A DNA stretch of 64,000 nt from Nocardioides kribbensis (GCF_015070375.1 NZ_JADCLL010000002.1:372001-436000); one strand, 5' to 3'. Shown: positions 1-8,384, counted from the first letter of the stretch. The notes: a model not told the origin generated them from the sequence alone. Numbers and translations are program-made.

Positions 1-165
1 CGAGCCCAGCTCCAGCCGCGGGGGCCCGCTGGTCGAGCCCCTCACGGTGCCGGAGCCGTCGATCAGCGGGTGCTGCCGGGGGTCGGCCAGGATGTCGAAG
101 ACGACGGCGGGCGGGGCGTCGACGACGGCCGAGGCGGTCACGACGGGGCGGGCGGAGGAGGCCAT
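1..165 (-). CDS. SRPBCC (polyketide cyclase/START-like) family protein, N-terminal fragment
   Basis: Only the first 55 residues are present; the gene runs off the left edge. The translation begins with a VVDAPPAVVFDILADPRQHP segment, the usual first strand and helix of SRPBCC-fold proteins, followed by a P-L-I-D-G-S-G turn and a G-S-x-x-G-P-P-R-L strand. These proteins bind hydrophobic ligands in a helix-grip pocket; the ligand cannot be told from this fragment. It is divergent from the 2-oxo acid dehydrogenase operon. The ATG was chosen because it lies 6 nt after a TAGCCT hexamer, the leaderless pattern repeated elsewhere in the window, and because the domain begins almost at once. The fold call is by pattern only. 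Confidence 0.6.
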   Translation of the reverse strand, partial: MASSARPVVTASAVVDAPPAVVFDILADPRQHPLIDGSGTVRGSTSGPPRLELGS

Positions 166-171
166 GCGCCG

Positions 172-177
172 AGGCTA
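172..177 (-). promoter_or_regulatory. Leaderless -10 element (TAGCCT) of the SRPBCC gene
   Basis: On the minus strand TAGCCT lies 6 nt before the ATG, so transcription would begin at or next to the start codon. No convincing -35 was seen. Confidence 0.4.
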
Positions 178-338
178 CGGCGGGTGATTGGCGGCCATCT
201 CACCCGCGCAGGTACGTTGTCCCCGACCACGATGTGTCCGGGGTCACAGGTGCACCACCCCGCGCCTGGCGGCCCGCTCGGACACGCCGTACGGCCTCGG
301 AGACCCCGTCGGGCCGGTGAGAGCGAAGGAGTGCGCAC

Positions 339-1496
339 GTGTCCCCTGACTCGACGTTCGGCCCCGACCTGGTGGAGGTCTTCGGACCCTCCCAGAGCGA
401 CGGCGGCCCCGAGCTGGTCCAGCTGCTGACCCCGGAGGGCGAGCGCGTCCACCACCCGGAGTTCGACATGGACTTCAGCGCCGAGCAGCTGCGCGGGTTC
501 TACCGCGACATGGTGCTCACCCGGCGCATCGACACCGAGGCCACGGCGCTGCAGCGCCACGGCGAGCTCGGCATCTGGGCCCAGCTGCTGGGCCAGGAGG
601 CCGCGCAGATCGGCGCCGGCCGCGCGCTGCGCACCCAGGACCACGTCTTCCCGACCTACCGCGAGCACGGCGTCGCGTGGTGCAAGGGCGTGGACCCCCT
701 CAAGCTGCTCGGGCTCTTCCGCGGCGTCGACCACGGCGCGTGGGACCCCGAGGAGAACCACTTCGGGCTCTACACCATCGTCATCGGCGCGCAGACCCTC
801 CACGCCACCGGCTACGCCATGGGCATGCAGCGCGACGGCGTCGTCGGCACCGGCGACCCCGAGCGCGACGCCGCGGTGATCGCCCACTTCGGCGACGGCG
901 CCTCCTCGCAGGGCGACGTCAACGAGGCCTTCATCTTCGCCGCCTCCTACAACGCCCCCGTGGTGTTCTTCTGCCAGAACAACCAGTGGGCCATCTCGGA
1001 GCCGATCGAGCGCCAGACCCGCATCCCGCTCTACCAGCGCGCCCTGGGCTTCGGCTTCCCCGGCGTGCGCGTCGACGGCAACGACGTGCTGGCCACCTAC
1101 GCCGTCACCCAGGCCGCCCTGCAGCGCGCCCGCGACGGGCAGGGCCCGACCTTCGTGGAGGCCTACACCTACCGGATGGGCGCCCACACCACCACCGACG
1201 ACCCGACCCGCTACCGCCTCTCCGACGACGTGGAGAGCTGGAAGCTCAAGGACCCGATCGCCCGCGTCGAGGTCTACCTGCGCCGCAACGGCCTGGTCGA
1301 CGACGCCTTCATCGCCGGGGTCAAGGACGAGGCCGACGACCTGGGCGCGCGCCTGCGCGAGGGCTGCAAGGCGATGCCCGACCCGCAGCCGCTCGACATG
1401 TTCGACCACGTCTACGCAGAGATGACCGACGAGCTCGCCGCCCAGCGCGACGGCTTCGCGGCCTACCTCGAGTCCTTCGAAGGAGCCGACCGATGA
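339..1496 (+). CDS. pdhA: 2-oxo acid dehydrogenase E1 component, alpha subunit
   Basis: Thiamine-diphosphate-binding alpha subunit of the E1 heterotetramer that decarboxylates a 2-oxo acid and passes the acyl group to E2. The ThDP motif runs from GDG at about residue 185 to NN at about 215 (GDGASSQGDVNEA ... CQNN). FPTYREHG and YRMGAHTTTDDPTRYR are also typical of the family. Its 385 residues are the usual length, with about 35 extra at the N-terminus. The GTG start has GAAGGA 8 nt upstream. The stop overlaps the next start (ATGA), so the two subunits are translationally coupled. Sequence alone does not separate pyruvate from branched-chain substrates; the related mycobacterial pdhABC is known to act as a branched-chain enzyme, so bkdA is an equally good name. 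Confidence 0.9.
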   Translation: MSPDSTFGPDLVEVFGPSQSDGGPELVQLLTPEGERVHHPEFDMDFSAEQLRGFYRDMVLTRRIDTEATALQRHGELGIWAQLLGQEAAQIGAGRALRTQDHVFPTYREHGVAWCKGVDPLKLLGLFRGVDHGAWDPEENHFGLYTIVIGAQTLHATGYAMGMQRDGVVGTGDPERDAAVIAHFGDGASSQGDVNEAFIFAASYNAPVVFFCQNNQWAISEPIERQTRIPLYQRALGFGFPGVRVDGNDVLATYAVTQAALQRARDGQGPTFVEAYTYRMGAHTTTDDPTRYRLSDDVESWKLKDPIARVEVYLRRNGLVDDAFIAGVKDEADDLGARLREGCKAMPDPQPLDMFDHVYAEMTDELAAQRDGFAAYLESFEGADR

Positions 1497-2476
1497 GCAC
1501 CCAGAAGGTCACGCTGGCCAAGTCGCTCAACATGGGGCTGCGCCGCGCGATGGAGGACGACCCCAAGGTCCTGCTCATGGGCGAGGACGTCGGCAAGCTC
1601 GGCGGCGTCTTCCGCATCACCGACGGCCTGCAGAAGGACTTCGGCGAGGACCGCGTCATCGACTCCCCGCTCGCGGAGTCGGGCATCGTCGGCACCGCGG
1701 TCGGCATGGCGCTGCGCGGCTACCGCCCGGTGGTGGAGATCCAGTTCGACGGGTTCGTCTACCCCGCCTACGACCAGATCGTGTGCCAGGTGGCCAAGAT
1801 GAGCTACCGCTCCAAGGGCCGCTCCAGGATGCCGATGGTCATCCGGATCCCCTACGGCGGCGGCATCGGCGCCGTGGAGCACCACAGCGAGTCGCCCGAG
1901 GCGCAGTTCGCCCACACCCCCGGGCTCAAGGTCGTCACCTGCTCCAACCCCGTCGACGGCTATTGGATGATCCAGCAGGCCATCGCCTGCGACGACCCGG
2001 TGATCTTCCTGGAGCCCAAGCGGCAGTACCACGCCGACAAGGCCGACCTCGACACCACCGCCACCCCCGCGCCGCTGTTCACCTCGCGGGTGGTGCGGCG
2101 CGGCACCGACGTGACGCTGCTGGCCTACGGGCCGATGGTCAAGACGGCGATGAAGGCCGCCGAGGCCGCCGCCACCGAGGGCCGCTCGCTCGAGGTGATC
2201 GACCTGCGCACGCTCTCGCCCCTCGACATGGCCCCGGTGCTGGAGTCGGTGCGGCGTACGGGCCGGGCCGTCGTGGCCCACGAGGCCCACGTCAACCTCG
2301 GCCTGGGCGCGGAGCTGTCGGCCCGCATCACCGAGCAGTGCTTCTACTCCCTGGAGGCCCCGGTGCTGCGGGTGGGCGGCTTCGACACCCCCTACCCCGC
2401 CTCCCGGATCGAGGAGGACTTCCTCCCCGACCTCGACCGGGTCCTCGACGCCGTCGACCGCAGCATGGAGTTCTGA
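1493..2476 (+). CDS. pdhB: 2-oxo acid dehydrogenase E1 component, beta subunit
   Basis: The 327-residue beta subunit supplies the second half of the E1 active site. Family hallmarks are LMGEDVGKLGGVFRIT near residues 27-42, DSPLAESGIVGTAVGMALRG, the EIQFDGFVYPAYDQ segment and PYGGGIGAVEHHSES, the latter carrying the conserved active-site histidine region. The C-terminal transketolase domain includes LEVIDLRTLSPLD and VVAHEAH. The ATG overlaps the pdhA stop by 4 nt and the TGA overlaps the E2 start by 1 nt, so E1alpha-E1beta-E2 form one tightly packed operon. No E3 (lipoamide dehydrogenase) gene follows, so E3 must be encoded elsewhere. Confidence 0.92.
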   Translation: MSTQKVTLAKSLNMGLRRAMEDDPKVLLMGEDVGKLGGVFRITDGLQKDFGEDRVIDSPLAESGIVGTAVGMALRGYRPVVEIQFDGFVYPAYDQIVCQVAKMSYRSKGRSRMPMVIRIPYGGGIGAVEHHSESPEAQFAHTPGLKVVTCSNPVDGYWMIQQAIACDDPVIFLEPKRQYHADKADLDTTATPAPLFTSRVVRRGTDVTLLAYGPMVKTAMKAAEAAATEGRSLEVIDLRTLSPLDMAPVLESVRRTGRAVVAHEAHVNLGLGAELSARITEQCFYSLEAPVLRVGGFDTPYPASRIEEDFLPDLDRVLDAVDRSMEF

Positions 2477-4014
2477 TGACGACCACCCAGGCCCCCACCC
2501 AGGAGTTCCTCCTCCCCGACGTCGGCGAGGGCCTCACCGAGGCCGAGATCGTCGAGTGGAAGGTCGCCGTCGGCGACGTCATCGCGATCAACGACATCAT
2601 CGTGGAGATCGAGACGGCCAAGTCGCTGGTCGAGCTGCCCTCGCCCTACGCCGGCACCGTGCTCGCGCTGATGGTCGACGCCGGCGTCACCGTCGACGTC
2701 GGCACCCCGATCATCCGCGTGGGCGACCCCGCGTCGACCGGCCCGTCGACCGGCGAGCCCGCGCCGGGGCCGGCCGCCGCCGCGCCCCAGCCGGAGATGG
2801 CCATCGACCTGTCCAACCCCGCCGCCTCCGGGGGTGGGGAGGGAGAGAGCCTCGTCGGGCGCAACAAGGCCGAGCGCGGCCCTGTGCGCCGCGCCCGCAA
2901 GGGGTCGGCCTCGCCCTCGACCGAGGCCGGCGCCAACACCCAGATGCAGCTCCAGGGCGCCTTCGCGCCGGGCGGTGCGGAGTCAGACGAGGTCGTGGCC
3001 TCCGACGAGCCGGTCGTGCCCGCCACCCCGGCCCCGCCGGTGCCCGAGCCGGTCGACGCGCTCGTGCCGGCCCGGGCCACCGACCCCGCCGCCGTACGCG
3101 CCCTGGCCAAGCCGCCGGTGCGCAAGCTGGCCAAGGACCTCGGGGTCGACCTCGCCGCCTGCCGTGCCTCCGGGCCCGGCGGCACCGTCACCCGCGACGA
3201 CGTCCACGCCGCCGCCGGCCGGGGGGCCGCTCCCGAGCCGGTGCCGGCCACGTCGCCGGCCTCGACGTCCGCCTCGACGCCCCGGCCGGCCGCGGCCGGC
3301 GGCGCCCGCGAGACCCGCGAGCCGGTCAAGGGCGTGCGCAAGATGATGGCCGGCGCGATGGTCGGCTCGGCGTTCTCTGCGCCCCACGTCACCGAGTGGG
3401 TCACCGTCGACGTCACCCGCACCATGGAGCTGGTCGAGCGGCTCAAGGACCACCGCGACCTGCGCGGGCTCAAGGTCTCGCCGCTGCTGGTGCTCGCCCG
3501 CGCCTGCGTGCTCGCGATGCGCCGCACGCCGGTCATCAACTCCACGTGGGACGAGGCCGCCCAGGAGGTCGTGCTCAAGCACTACGTCAACCTCGGCATC
3601 GCCGCCGCCACCCCCCGCGGCCTGGTGGTGCCCAACGTGAAGGACGCCCACGACCTGGCGCTGCCCGAGCTCGCCGCGGCGCTGGGCGAGCTCACCGCCA
3701 CCGCGCGCGAGGGCCGCACCCAGCCGGCGGAGATGGCGGGCGGCACGTTCACGATCACCAACGTCGGCGTCTTCGGCGTCGACGCCGGCACCCCGATCAT
3801 CAACCCCGGCGAGTCGGCGATCCTCTGCTTCGGCGCGGTCACCAAGAAGCCGTGGGTAGTCACCCGCGACGGGGTCGACGAGATCGTCGTGCGGCAGGTG
3901 ACGACGCTGGCGCTGTCCTTCGACCACCGCCACGTCGACGGCCAGGCCGGCTCGCAGTTCCTCGCCGACGTCGCCTCCATCCTCGAGGACCCCGCCTCGG
4001 CGCTGCTGTTCTGA
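2476..4014 (+). CDS. pdhC: Dihydrolipoamide acyltransferase (E2) of the 2-oxo acid dehydrogenase complex
   Basis: E2 core protein of 512 residues. A single lipoyl domain lies at about residues 9-84, with the lipoylated lysine in ETAKS (about K49). A long Pro/Ala-rich linker follows. A peripheral-subunit-binding domain sits at about 214-245 (VRKLAKDLGVDLAACRASG). The acyltransferase domain runs from about 275 to the end, with the catalytic SFDHRHVDG motif near 484. The linker contains a charged GRNKAERGPVRRARKG stretch. Transfer of the acyl group to CoA gives acetyl-CoA or a branched acyl-CoA, the latter being a fatty-acid primer in actinobacteria. The ATG overlaps the pdhB stop codon by one base. 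A large hairpin follows the gene. Confidence 0.92.
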   Translation: MTTTQAPTQEFLLPDVGEGLTEAEIVEWKVAVGDVIAINDIIVEIETAKSLVELPSPYAGTVLALMVDAGVTVDVGTPIIRVGDPASTGPSTGEPAPGPAAAAPQPEMAIDLSNPAASGGGEGESLVGRNKAERGPVRRARKGSASPSTEAGANTQMQLQGAFAPGGAESDEVVASDEPVVPATPAPPVPEPVDALVPARATDPAAVRALAKPPVRKLAKDLGVDLAACRASGPGGTVTRDDVHAAAGRGAAPEPVPATSPASTSASTPRPAAAGGARETREPVKGVRKMMAGAMVGSAFSAPHVTEWVTVDVTRTMELVERLKDHRDLRGLKVSPLLVLARACVLAMRRTPVINSTWDEAAQEVVLKHYVNLGIAAATPRGLVVPNVKDAHDLALPELAAALGELTATAREGRTQPAEMAGGTFTITNVGVFGVDAGTPIINPGESAILCFGAVTKKPWVVTRDGVDEIVVRQVTTLALSFDHRHVDGQAGSQFLADVASILEDPASALLF

Positions 4015-4033
4015 GGTCGCCCGCTCCCGGGTG

Positions 4034-4081
4034 GGACGTCATGCGTGGGGTGGAGGCGCATCCACGTCGCGCATGACGTCC
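4034..4081. terminator. Bidirectional hairpin between convergent genes
   Basis: GGACGTCATGCG (4034-4045) pairs with CGCATGACGTCC (4070-4081), a perfect 12-bp outer stem. An inner stem GTGGA/TCCAC (4050-4054/4061-4065) stacks above a small internal loop. It lies between the E2 gene and the convergent epimerase and lacks a T-tract on either side. Confidence 0.55.
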
Positions 4082-4116
4082 GCCTGCGGGCCGCGGGCGA
4101 TCCGCGGGGCGGAGCC

Positions 4117-5100
4117 TCACCCCGCGGCGAGCACCACGGCCTCGGCCTCGCGCGTCAGGCCGGTGGTGGGGGCGCCGGGGGTCGCGCGCAGCCAGGCCAG
4201 CGTGTCGCGCGCCGAGTCGGCCACCGGCCGCACGACGAGCCCCGCGGCCAGGCTGGGGGTGGCGTCGTGGGCCAGCATCCCGTCGTAGGCCGGGCGCGGC
4301 AGCCACAGCGGCAGCGAGTCGGGGCCCGACCACGGCTGCACGCCGGCCGCCTCGAGCCGGTCGGAGGCGACCCACCGCAGCCGCGGGGTGACGCCGACGC
4401 CGGCGGCCACCTCGGCCAGCAGCTCGCCGGCGGTGGTGGTGGGGCCGACCGCGTCGTAGGCGCCGGTGAGGCGGCGCTCGGCCGCGGTGACGACCCACGT
4501 GGCGAGGTCGCGGGCGTCGAGCACCTGCACGACGTCGCGGGGCGAGCCGCCGGCCAGCACGGGCTCGCCGTCGCCGGCCTCCGCGAGCCGCGCCGGCCAG
4601 TAGGTGAAGCGGCCCGAGGGGTCGCCGGGCCCGATCAGCAGCCCGGGTCGCAGCACGAGGCTGCGCGCGGCGCCGGCGAGCACGATCTCCTCGCAGGCGA
4701 CCTTCATGGCGCCGTAGGCGTCGGGGTCGGTGGTGGGGTCGACGTCGGCGTGCTGGGCCGGGCGCAGCGCCCCGCGGGAGGGGGTCTGGCCGGGGGTGGC
4801 GTCGTCGGAGTAGACGTTGACGGTGGAGACGAAGACGTGGTGGGCCTCGGGCCAGGTGGTCACCGAGCGGCGTACCCAGGAGGGCGTGCGGGCCACGTCG
4901 ACCACGACGTCCCACCGCTGCGAGGCCAGCGCCGGCGGCACGACGCGCGTCGAGCGGTCCCACGCGACGTGCTCGGCGCCCTCCGGCACGGTGCCGCTGC
5001 GACCGCGCGAGGCGCAGGTGACCTCGTGGCCCCGCTCGAGCGCCTCCTGGGCGACCGCGCGCGAGAGGAAGACCGAGCCGCCGAGCACGAGGATGCGCAT
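4117..5100 (-). CDS. NAD(P)-dependent epimerase/dehydratase family protein
   Basis: The 327-residue extended SDR-like protein starts with a Rossmann strand and glycine motif, MRILVLGGSVFLSRAVA, followed by GHEVTCASRG, the classic dinucleotide-binding turn. Downstream are VFVSTVNVYSDDATPG and DAYGAMKVACEE; the YGAMK fits the catalytic YxxxK. A long C-terminal half (LDARDLATWVVTAAERRLTGAYDAVGPTT) matches NAD-epimerase proteins annotated as reductases of unknown substrate. The start lies at the Rossmann beta-strand. It is a single gene, convergent with the E2 gene and followed upstream by an 89-bp palindromic element. The substrate cannot be predicted. Confidence 0.8.
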   Translation of the reverse strand: MRILVLGGSVFLSRAVAQEALERGHEVTCASRGRSGTVPEGAEHVAWDRSTRVVPPALASQRWDVVVDVARTPSWVRRSVTTWPEAHHVFVSTVNVYSDDATPGQTPSRGALRPAQHADVDPTTDPDAYGAMKVACEEIVLAGAARSLVLRPGLLIGPGDPSGRFTYWPARLAEAGDGEPVLAGGSPRDVVQVLDARDLATWVVTAAERRLTGAYDAVGPTTTAGELLAEVAAGVGVTPRLRWVASDRLEAAGVQPWSGPDSLPLWLPRPAYDGMLAHDATPSLAAGLVVRPVADSARDTLAWLRATPGAPTTGLTREAEAVVLAAG

Positions 5101-5203
5101 GGGGTGAGCCTGTCAGGCGCGGCCAACGAGCACGAGGGCTGCGCTGCCCCGGTCGACCACCGGGTCGCCCGCGCCGGGCGCAGCCGCGCACCATCCGCCC
5201 CGT

Positions 5204-5292
5204 CCGTCACACCGGTCGGCCCGGACCCGCACGTGTCGGCCGACGCGCGGGCCGACAGGTGCGGGTTTCGCCAGCCGGCTGGTGAAACCCGC
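5204..5292. repeat. Double-hairpin palindromic element, copy 1 (intergenic)
   Basis: An 89-bp element with two adjacent stem-loops. The first pairs CCCGCACGTGTCGGCC with GGCCGACAGGTGCGGG (one mismatch). The second pairs GGGTTTC with GAAACCC around the perfect palindrome CCAGCCGGCTGG. It lies between the epimerase start and the end of the sigma factor gene. A closely similar second copy lies inside the kinase gene at 6435-6523. Confidence 0.8.
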
Positions 5293-5302
5293 AGCCGCGC
5301 CC

Positions 5303-5893
5303 TCAGGCCTCGCCGCTGAGCATCGGCCGCGCCAGCTTGCGGCCGTGGTGGATCTGGGCCTTGACGGTGCCGAGCGGCAGGGAGAGCAGGCGGGCGATCT
5401 CGTCGTAGGGCAGGCCGTAGACGTCGCGGAGCAGGAGCGGCTCGACGTACTGCGGGTGCTCGCGCTCGAGGGTCTCCATCGCCTCGAGCAGGTCGAGGCG
5501 GGTGCCGGCGATGACGCTGGTGGTGCGCGGGTCGGGACGGTCGGCGAGCGGACCGCCGGCCTGCGGGTCGGCGGCGACAGCCTGGTTCTTCATCCGGCGG
5601 TAGGTGCTGCGGGCGCTGTTGACGGCCACCACGTGCATCCACGTGGTGAAGCGGCCGCGCCCGCCCCAGGAGCCGATCTTGGCGGCGATGTTGATCAGCG
5701 CCTCCTGGCAGGCGTCCTCGGCGTCGGAGGAAAAGGGCAGGACCCCGCGGCAGACGTTGAGCGCGCGGGGGCGCACCGCCGCGAGCAGGTCCTCCAGGGC
5801 GTCGCGGTCGCCGTCCTGGGCGCGCCGGGCGAGGTCGTCGATGTCGTCGGGGGTCAGCGCCCCCGGGGTGTCGGTGCTGTGCGTGCCGGGCAT
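5303..5893 (-). CDS. RNA polymerase ECF-type sigma-70 factor
   Basis: The 196-residue sigma factor has only regions 2 and 4. Region 2 includes PFSSDAEDACQEALINIAAK and GRFTTWMHVVAVNSARSTYRR, which contacts core polymerase and the -10. Region 4 is a helix-turn-helix, YDEIARLLSLPLGTVKAQIH, which reads the -35. The ATG is preceded by a strong AAGGAGG Shine-Dalgarno, which decides the start against the longer frame. No anti-sigma gene is adjacent; instead it is divergent from a membrane Ser/Thr kinase 63 bp away. Control of the sigma factor by phosphorylation is possible but is inference from position only. Confidence 0.9.
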   Translation of the reverse strand: MPGTHSTDTPGALTPDDIDDLARRAQDGDRDALEDLLAAVRPRALNVCRGVLPFSSDAEDACQEALINIAAKIGSWGGRGRFTTWMHVVAVNSARSTYRRMKNQAVAADPQAGGPLADRPDPRTTSVIAGTRLDLLEAMETLEREHPQYVEPLLLRDVYGLPYDEIARLLSLPLGTVKAQIHHGRKLARPMLSGEA

Positions 5894-5944
5894 GTCCGAC
5901 CTCCTTCCCCTCGTGGTGGCGCCCCAACCGGACCAGACCGCTCC

Positions 5945-5950
5945 TATCAT
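5945..5950 (+). promoter_or_regulatory. Leaderless -10 element (TATCAT) of the Ser/Thr kinase gene
   Basis: TATCAT ends 6 nt before the GTG start. There is no ribosome binding site in the interval, which fits a leaderless transcript. Confidence 0.45.
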
Positions 5951-5956
5951 GCTCGC

Positions 5957-7621
5957 GTGTCCATGCCCTCGCGTCTCGGTCGTTACGCCGTGCGTCGACG
6001 CGTCGGCTCGGGCGGCTTCGCGACGGTGTGGCTGGCCTACGACGAGCAGCTCGACTCCCCGGTGGCGGTCAAGGTGCTGGCCGACAACTGGACCGAGGAC
6101 CTCCAGGTGCGCCGCCGCTTCCTCGAGGAGGGCCGCTACCTGCGCCGCGTCGACTCCCCGCACGTCGTGCGCGTCTACGACGCCGGCGAGCTCGACGACG
6201 GCCGCCCCTACCTCGTCATGTCGTACGCCGACCAGGGCACCCTCGCCGACCGCCTCGAGGTGGAGGGCCTCACCGCCCGCCAGGCGCTGGAGGTCGTCCG
6301 CCAGGTCGGTCTCGGGCTCCAGGCGCTGCACGACCTCGACATCCTCCACCGCGACGTGAAGCCCGCCAACGTCCTCTTCCGCACCACCCGCGGCGGCCAC
6401 GCCGGGCCGGGCGTGGCGACCTCACCGGCCCCACCCGTCACACCGGTCGGCCCGGACCCGCACCTGTCGGCCGACGAGTGGGCCGACAGGTGCGGGTTTC
6501 ACCAGCCGGCCGGTGAAACCCGCGACCCCGCCGACGCCACCGCCGCGACCGGCGACGTGCAGGCGCTGCTGGGCGACCTGGGGCTGGGCAAGGCCCTCGA
6601 CGTGTCGAGCCGGCTGACGATGGTGGCCGGCACACCGTCCTACGTCGCACCCGAGCAGGCCCGCGCGGAGGCGCCCGACGCCCGCGCCGACCAGTACTCC
6701 CTGGGCGCGCTGGCCTACCTGCTGCTCACCGGCCGCCCCGCCCACGCCCACACCAGCCTGCAGGCGGCGGCCCACCCCGACGACCCGGCGCCGCTGTCCA
6801 CCGACGAGCGGCCCTTCCCGCCCGAGGTCGACGCCGTGGTGCGCCGCGCGCTCGCGGTCGACCGCGACGAGCGCTGGCCCGACGTCACGGCCTTCGTGGC
6901 CGCGCTGTCGGCGGCGCTCGACCCGCTGGTGGGCCGGCAGGGGTCGACGGGCTCGATCTCGCGGCCGTGGCTGCCCCTCGACCCCGAGCTGACCCAGCCC
7001 GGCGCGCGGCCCTCGGTGCACCAGCCGTCGGGTGAGCTGCCCGAGCCCTCCCCGCCCGCCCGGACCGCCCGGCCCACGCGCCGCCGCCGGGTCGCGGGTG
7101 CGCTCGTCGGCGCCGTCGCGGGCGTGCTGGCCCTCGGCGCCGGCGCCCTCGCGGGCTACGCCTGGGTCGACGGCCGGGCCCCCGAGCGGCTCACCGTCAG
7201 CGACGCCACCGGTCGTCTGGCCGTCGAGGTGCCGGCCGGCTGGGACGCCGCCGAGGCCGACGAGCCGTGGGCCGGCCCGGCGGGCGACGCGTCGTACGAC
7301 GCCCTCTCCGTCGGCACCGACGCCTCCTGGACCGACCCCGACAGCGACGGGGAGGGGGTCTTCCTCGGCCTGATGGCCGGCGACGCCCTGCCGACCCTCA
7401 TGCCCGGCCACGCGGAGTGCGAGAGCCCGCAGGAGCCGGTCACCAGCACCGTCGACGGCCGCCCCACCCGCACCGTCGTGCACACCGGCTGCCCCGGCGG
7501 GGTCACCGTGGAGCGCGTCGTGCGCGTCGCGGTCAACCGGCTGCTGTGGGTGCAGGTGCGCAGCGACACCACCGCCGAGGCCTACCGCGTGCTCGACAGC
7601 GTCCGCACCTACGGGCTCTGA
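5957..7621 (+). CDS. Membrane-anchored PknB-like serine/threonine protein kinase with an in-frame repeat insertion
   Basis: The 554-residue protein has a kinase domain at about 8-330. The glycine loop is GSGGFATV (17-24), the ATP lysine lies in VAVKVL (K39), the catalytic loop is HRDVKPANV (131-139), DLG (D207) replaces DFG, and the APE segment is VAPEQARAE. A transmembrane helix follows at about 376-400, then a roughly 150-residue extracytoplasmic domain. HRD and DLG are about 74 residues apart, where kinases usually have about 20. Most of the excess (about 160-189) is encoded by a palindromic element that also occurs between genes at 5204-5292. The GTG was taken as start because of the TATCAT 6 nt upstream; an ATG two codons later is possible. 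A paired sensor-like membrane protein lies convergent downstream. Confidence 0.88.
   Translation: MSMPSRLGRYAVRRRVGSGGFATVWLAYDEQLDSPVAVKVLADNWTEDLQVRRRFLEEGRYLRRVDSPHVVRVYDAGELDDGRPYLVMSYADQGTLADRLEVEGLTARQALEVVRQVGLGLQALHDLDILHRDVKPANVLFRTTRGGHAGPGVATSPAPPVTPVGPDPHLSADEWADRCGFHQPAGETRDPADATAATGDVQALLGDLGLGKALDVSSRLTMVAGTPSYVAPEQARAEAPDARADQYSLGALAYLLLTGRPAHAHTSLQAAAHPDDPAPLSTDERPFPPEVDAVVRRALAVDRDERWPDVTAFVAALSAALDPLVGRQGSTGSISRPWLPLDPELTQPGARPSVHQPSGELPEPSPPARTARPTRRRRVAGALVGAVAGVLALGAGALAGYAWVDGRAPERLTVSDATGRLAVEVPAGWDAAEADEPWAGPAGDASYDALSVGTDASWTDPDSDGEGVFLGLMAGDALPTLMPGHAECESPQEPVTSTVDGRPTRTVVHTGCPGGVTVERVVRVAVNRLLWVQVRSDTTAEAYRVLDSVRTYGL
6435..6523. repeat. Double-hairpin palindromic element, copy 2, inside the kinase gene
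   Basis: This is an 89-bp near-duplicate of the element at 5204-5292. The 16-bp arms CCCGCACCTGTCGGCC and GGCCGACAGGTGCGGG are a perfect inverted repeat here, so the one mismatch of copy 1 is paired. A second stem joins GGGTTTCACC and GGTGAAACCC. It is read in frame as about 30 residues, beginning PVTPVGPDPHLSADEWADRC, between kinase motifs VIb and VII. Confidence 0.85.
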
Positions 7622-7733
7622 CCCGCGGCCCCGCCGCGCCCGGGTCGGGCCGGCCCGCGCCCGCGCCCGAGCCCGCGCGTGAGGGCGGGGGGGCTGTGGC
7701 GGTGGCGCGCGGGGACGACGGCGAGGGCGGGTC

Positions 7734-8378
7734 TCAGGCGCGCGCGCCGGCGGTGACCTTCTCCAGCAGCGCGCTGAGCCCGTCGCGGTCCGACTCGCGA
7801 CCGATGACAGCGATGGAGGCGTAGGCCGTGGGGTCGGCGGGGCCGGTGCCGATGAAGCGCTCGTAGCTGACGCGCTTGTAGCCGCCCTCGACGTAGGTGG
7901 AGACGAAGGTGTCGCGCGAGCGGTACTCCACGTCGAGGTCCTCCACCGCGGTCGCGCTCTCCAGGGCCGCGATCCGTGAGGTGAGGGCGCTCTCGATGCT
8001 CTGGTAGTCGTTGCCGATCAGGCGCACCCGCAGGAAGTAGGTGTACTTCACGTCGTCGGGCGGCCCGGGGAACCAGCGCCACTCGCCGGCCGCGGAGTCG
8101 CTGCGCACCCAGCCGTCGGGGATCGGCACCGACAGCGTGAAGGGGGCGGTGCCGACGACGACGCGCGTGGTGGGCAGGCCCCGCACCAGCGCGGGGTAGT
8201 CGGGGTCGGGGGAGATCTCGACCGGTGGGTCGGTGGGCACGGCCGGGGAGGCGGCGGCCACCGGCACGGGCGGGCCGAAGGCTGCGGGGGCGTCGCTGCG
8301 GGACCCGGCGACCAGGCCGCCGGCGAGCGCGCCGACGACGGCCAGCGCCATCGCGACGAGCGCACCCCGGAGACCCAT
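7734..8378 (-). CDS. Putative membrane-anchored sensor-like protein
   Basis: A 214-residue protein with one N-terminal hydrophobic segment (LVAMALAVVGALAGGLVAG, about 7-25), a Pro/Ala-rich spacer and a soluble domain with a FTLSVPIPDGWVRSDS segment. The extracytoplasmic half of the adjacent kinase has a comparable strand, RLAVEVPAGWDAAEAD, so both may share a related sensor fold. The two genes are convergent. The ATG has TACGGT 6 nt upstream, suggesting a leaderless message. Function is unknown; a role in the same signalling module as the kinase is inference. Confidence 0.7.
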   Translation of the reverse strand: MGLRGALVAMALAVVGALAGGLVAGSRSDAPAAFGPPVPVAAASPAVPTDPPVEISPDPDYPALVRGLPTTRVVVGTAPFTLSVPIPDGWVRSDSAAGEWRWFPGPPDDVKYTYFLRVRLIGNDYQSIESALTSRIAALESATAVEDLDVEYRSRDTFVSTYVEGGYKRVSYERFIGTGPADPTAYASIAVIGRESDRDGLSALLEKVTAGARA

Positions 8379-8384
8379 GGCGAC

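Noticed and set aside
138..1409. Long ORF antisense to the E1 alpha gene, and many similar long antisense or alternate-frame ORFs
   Set aside because: Very high GC content makes stop codons rare in all frames. These translations are Arg/Ala/Gly/Val-rich without motifs, while the opposing frame has clear catalytic motifs.
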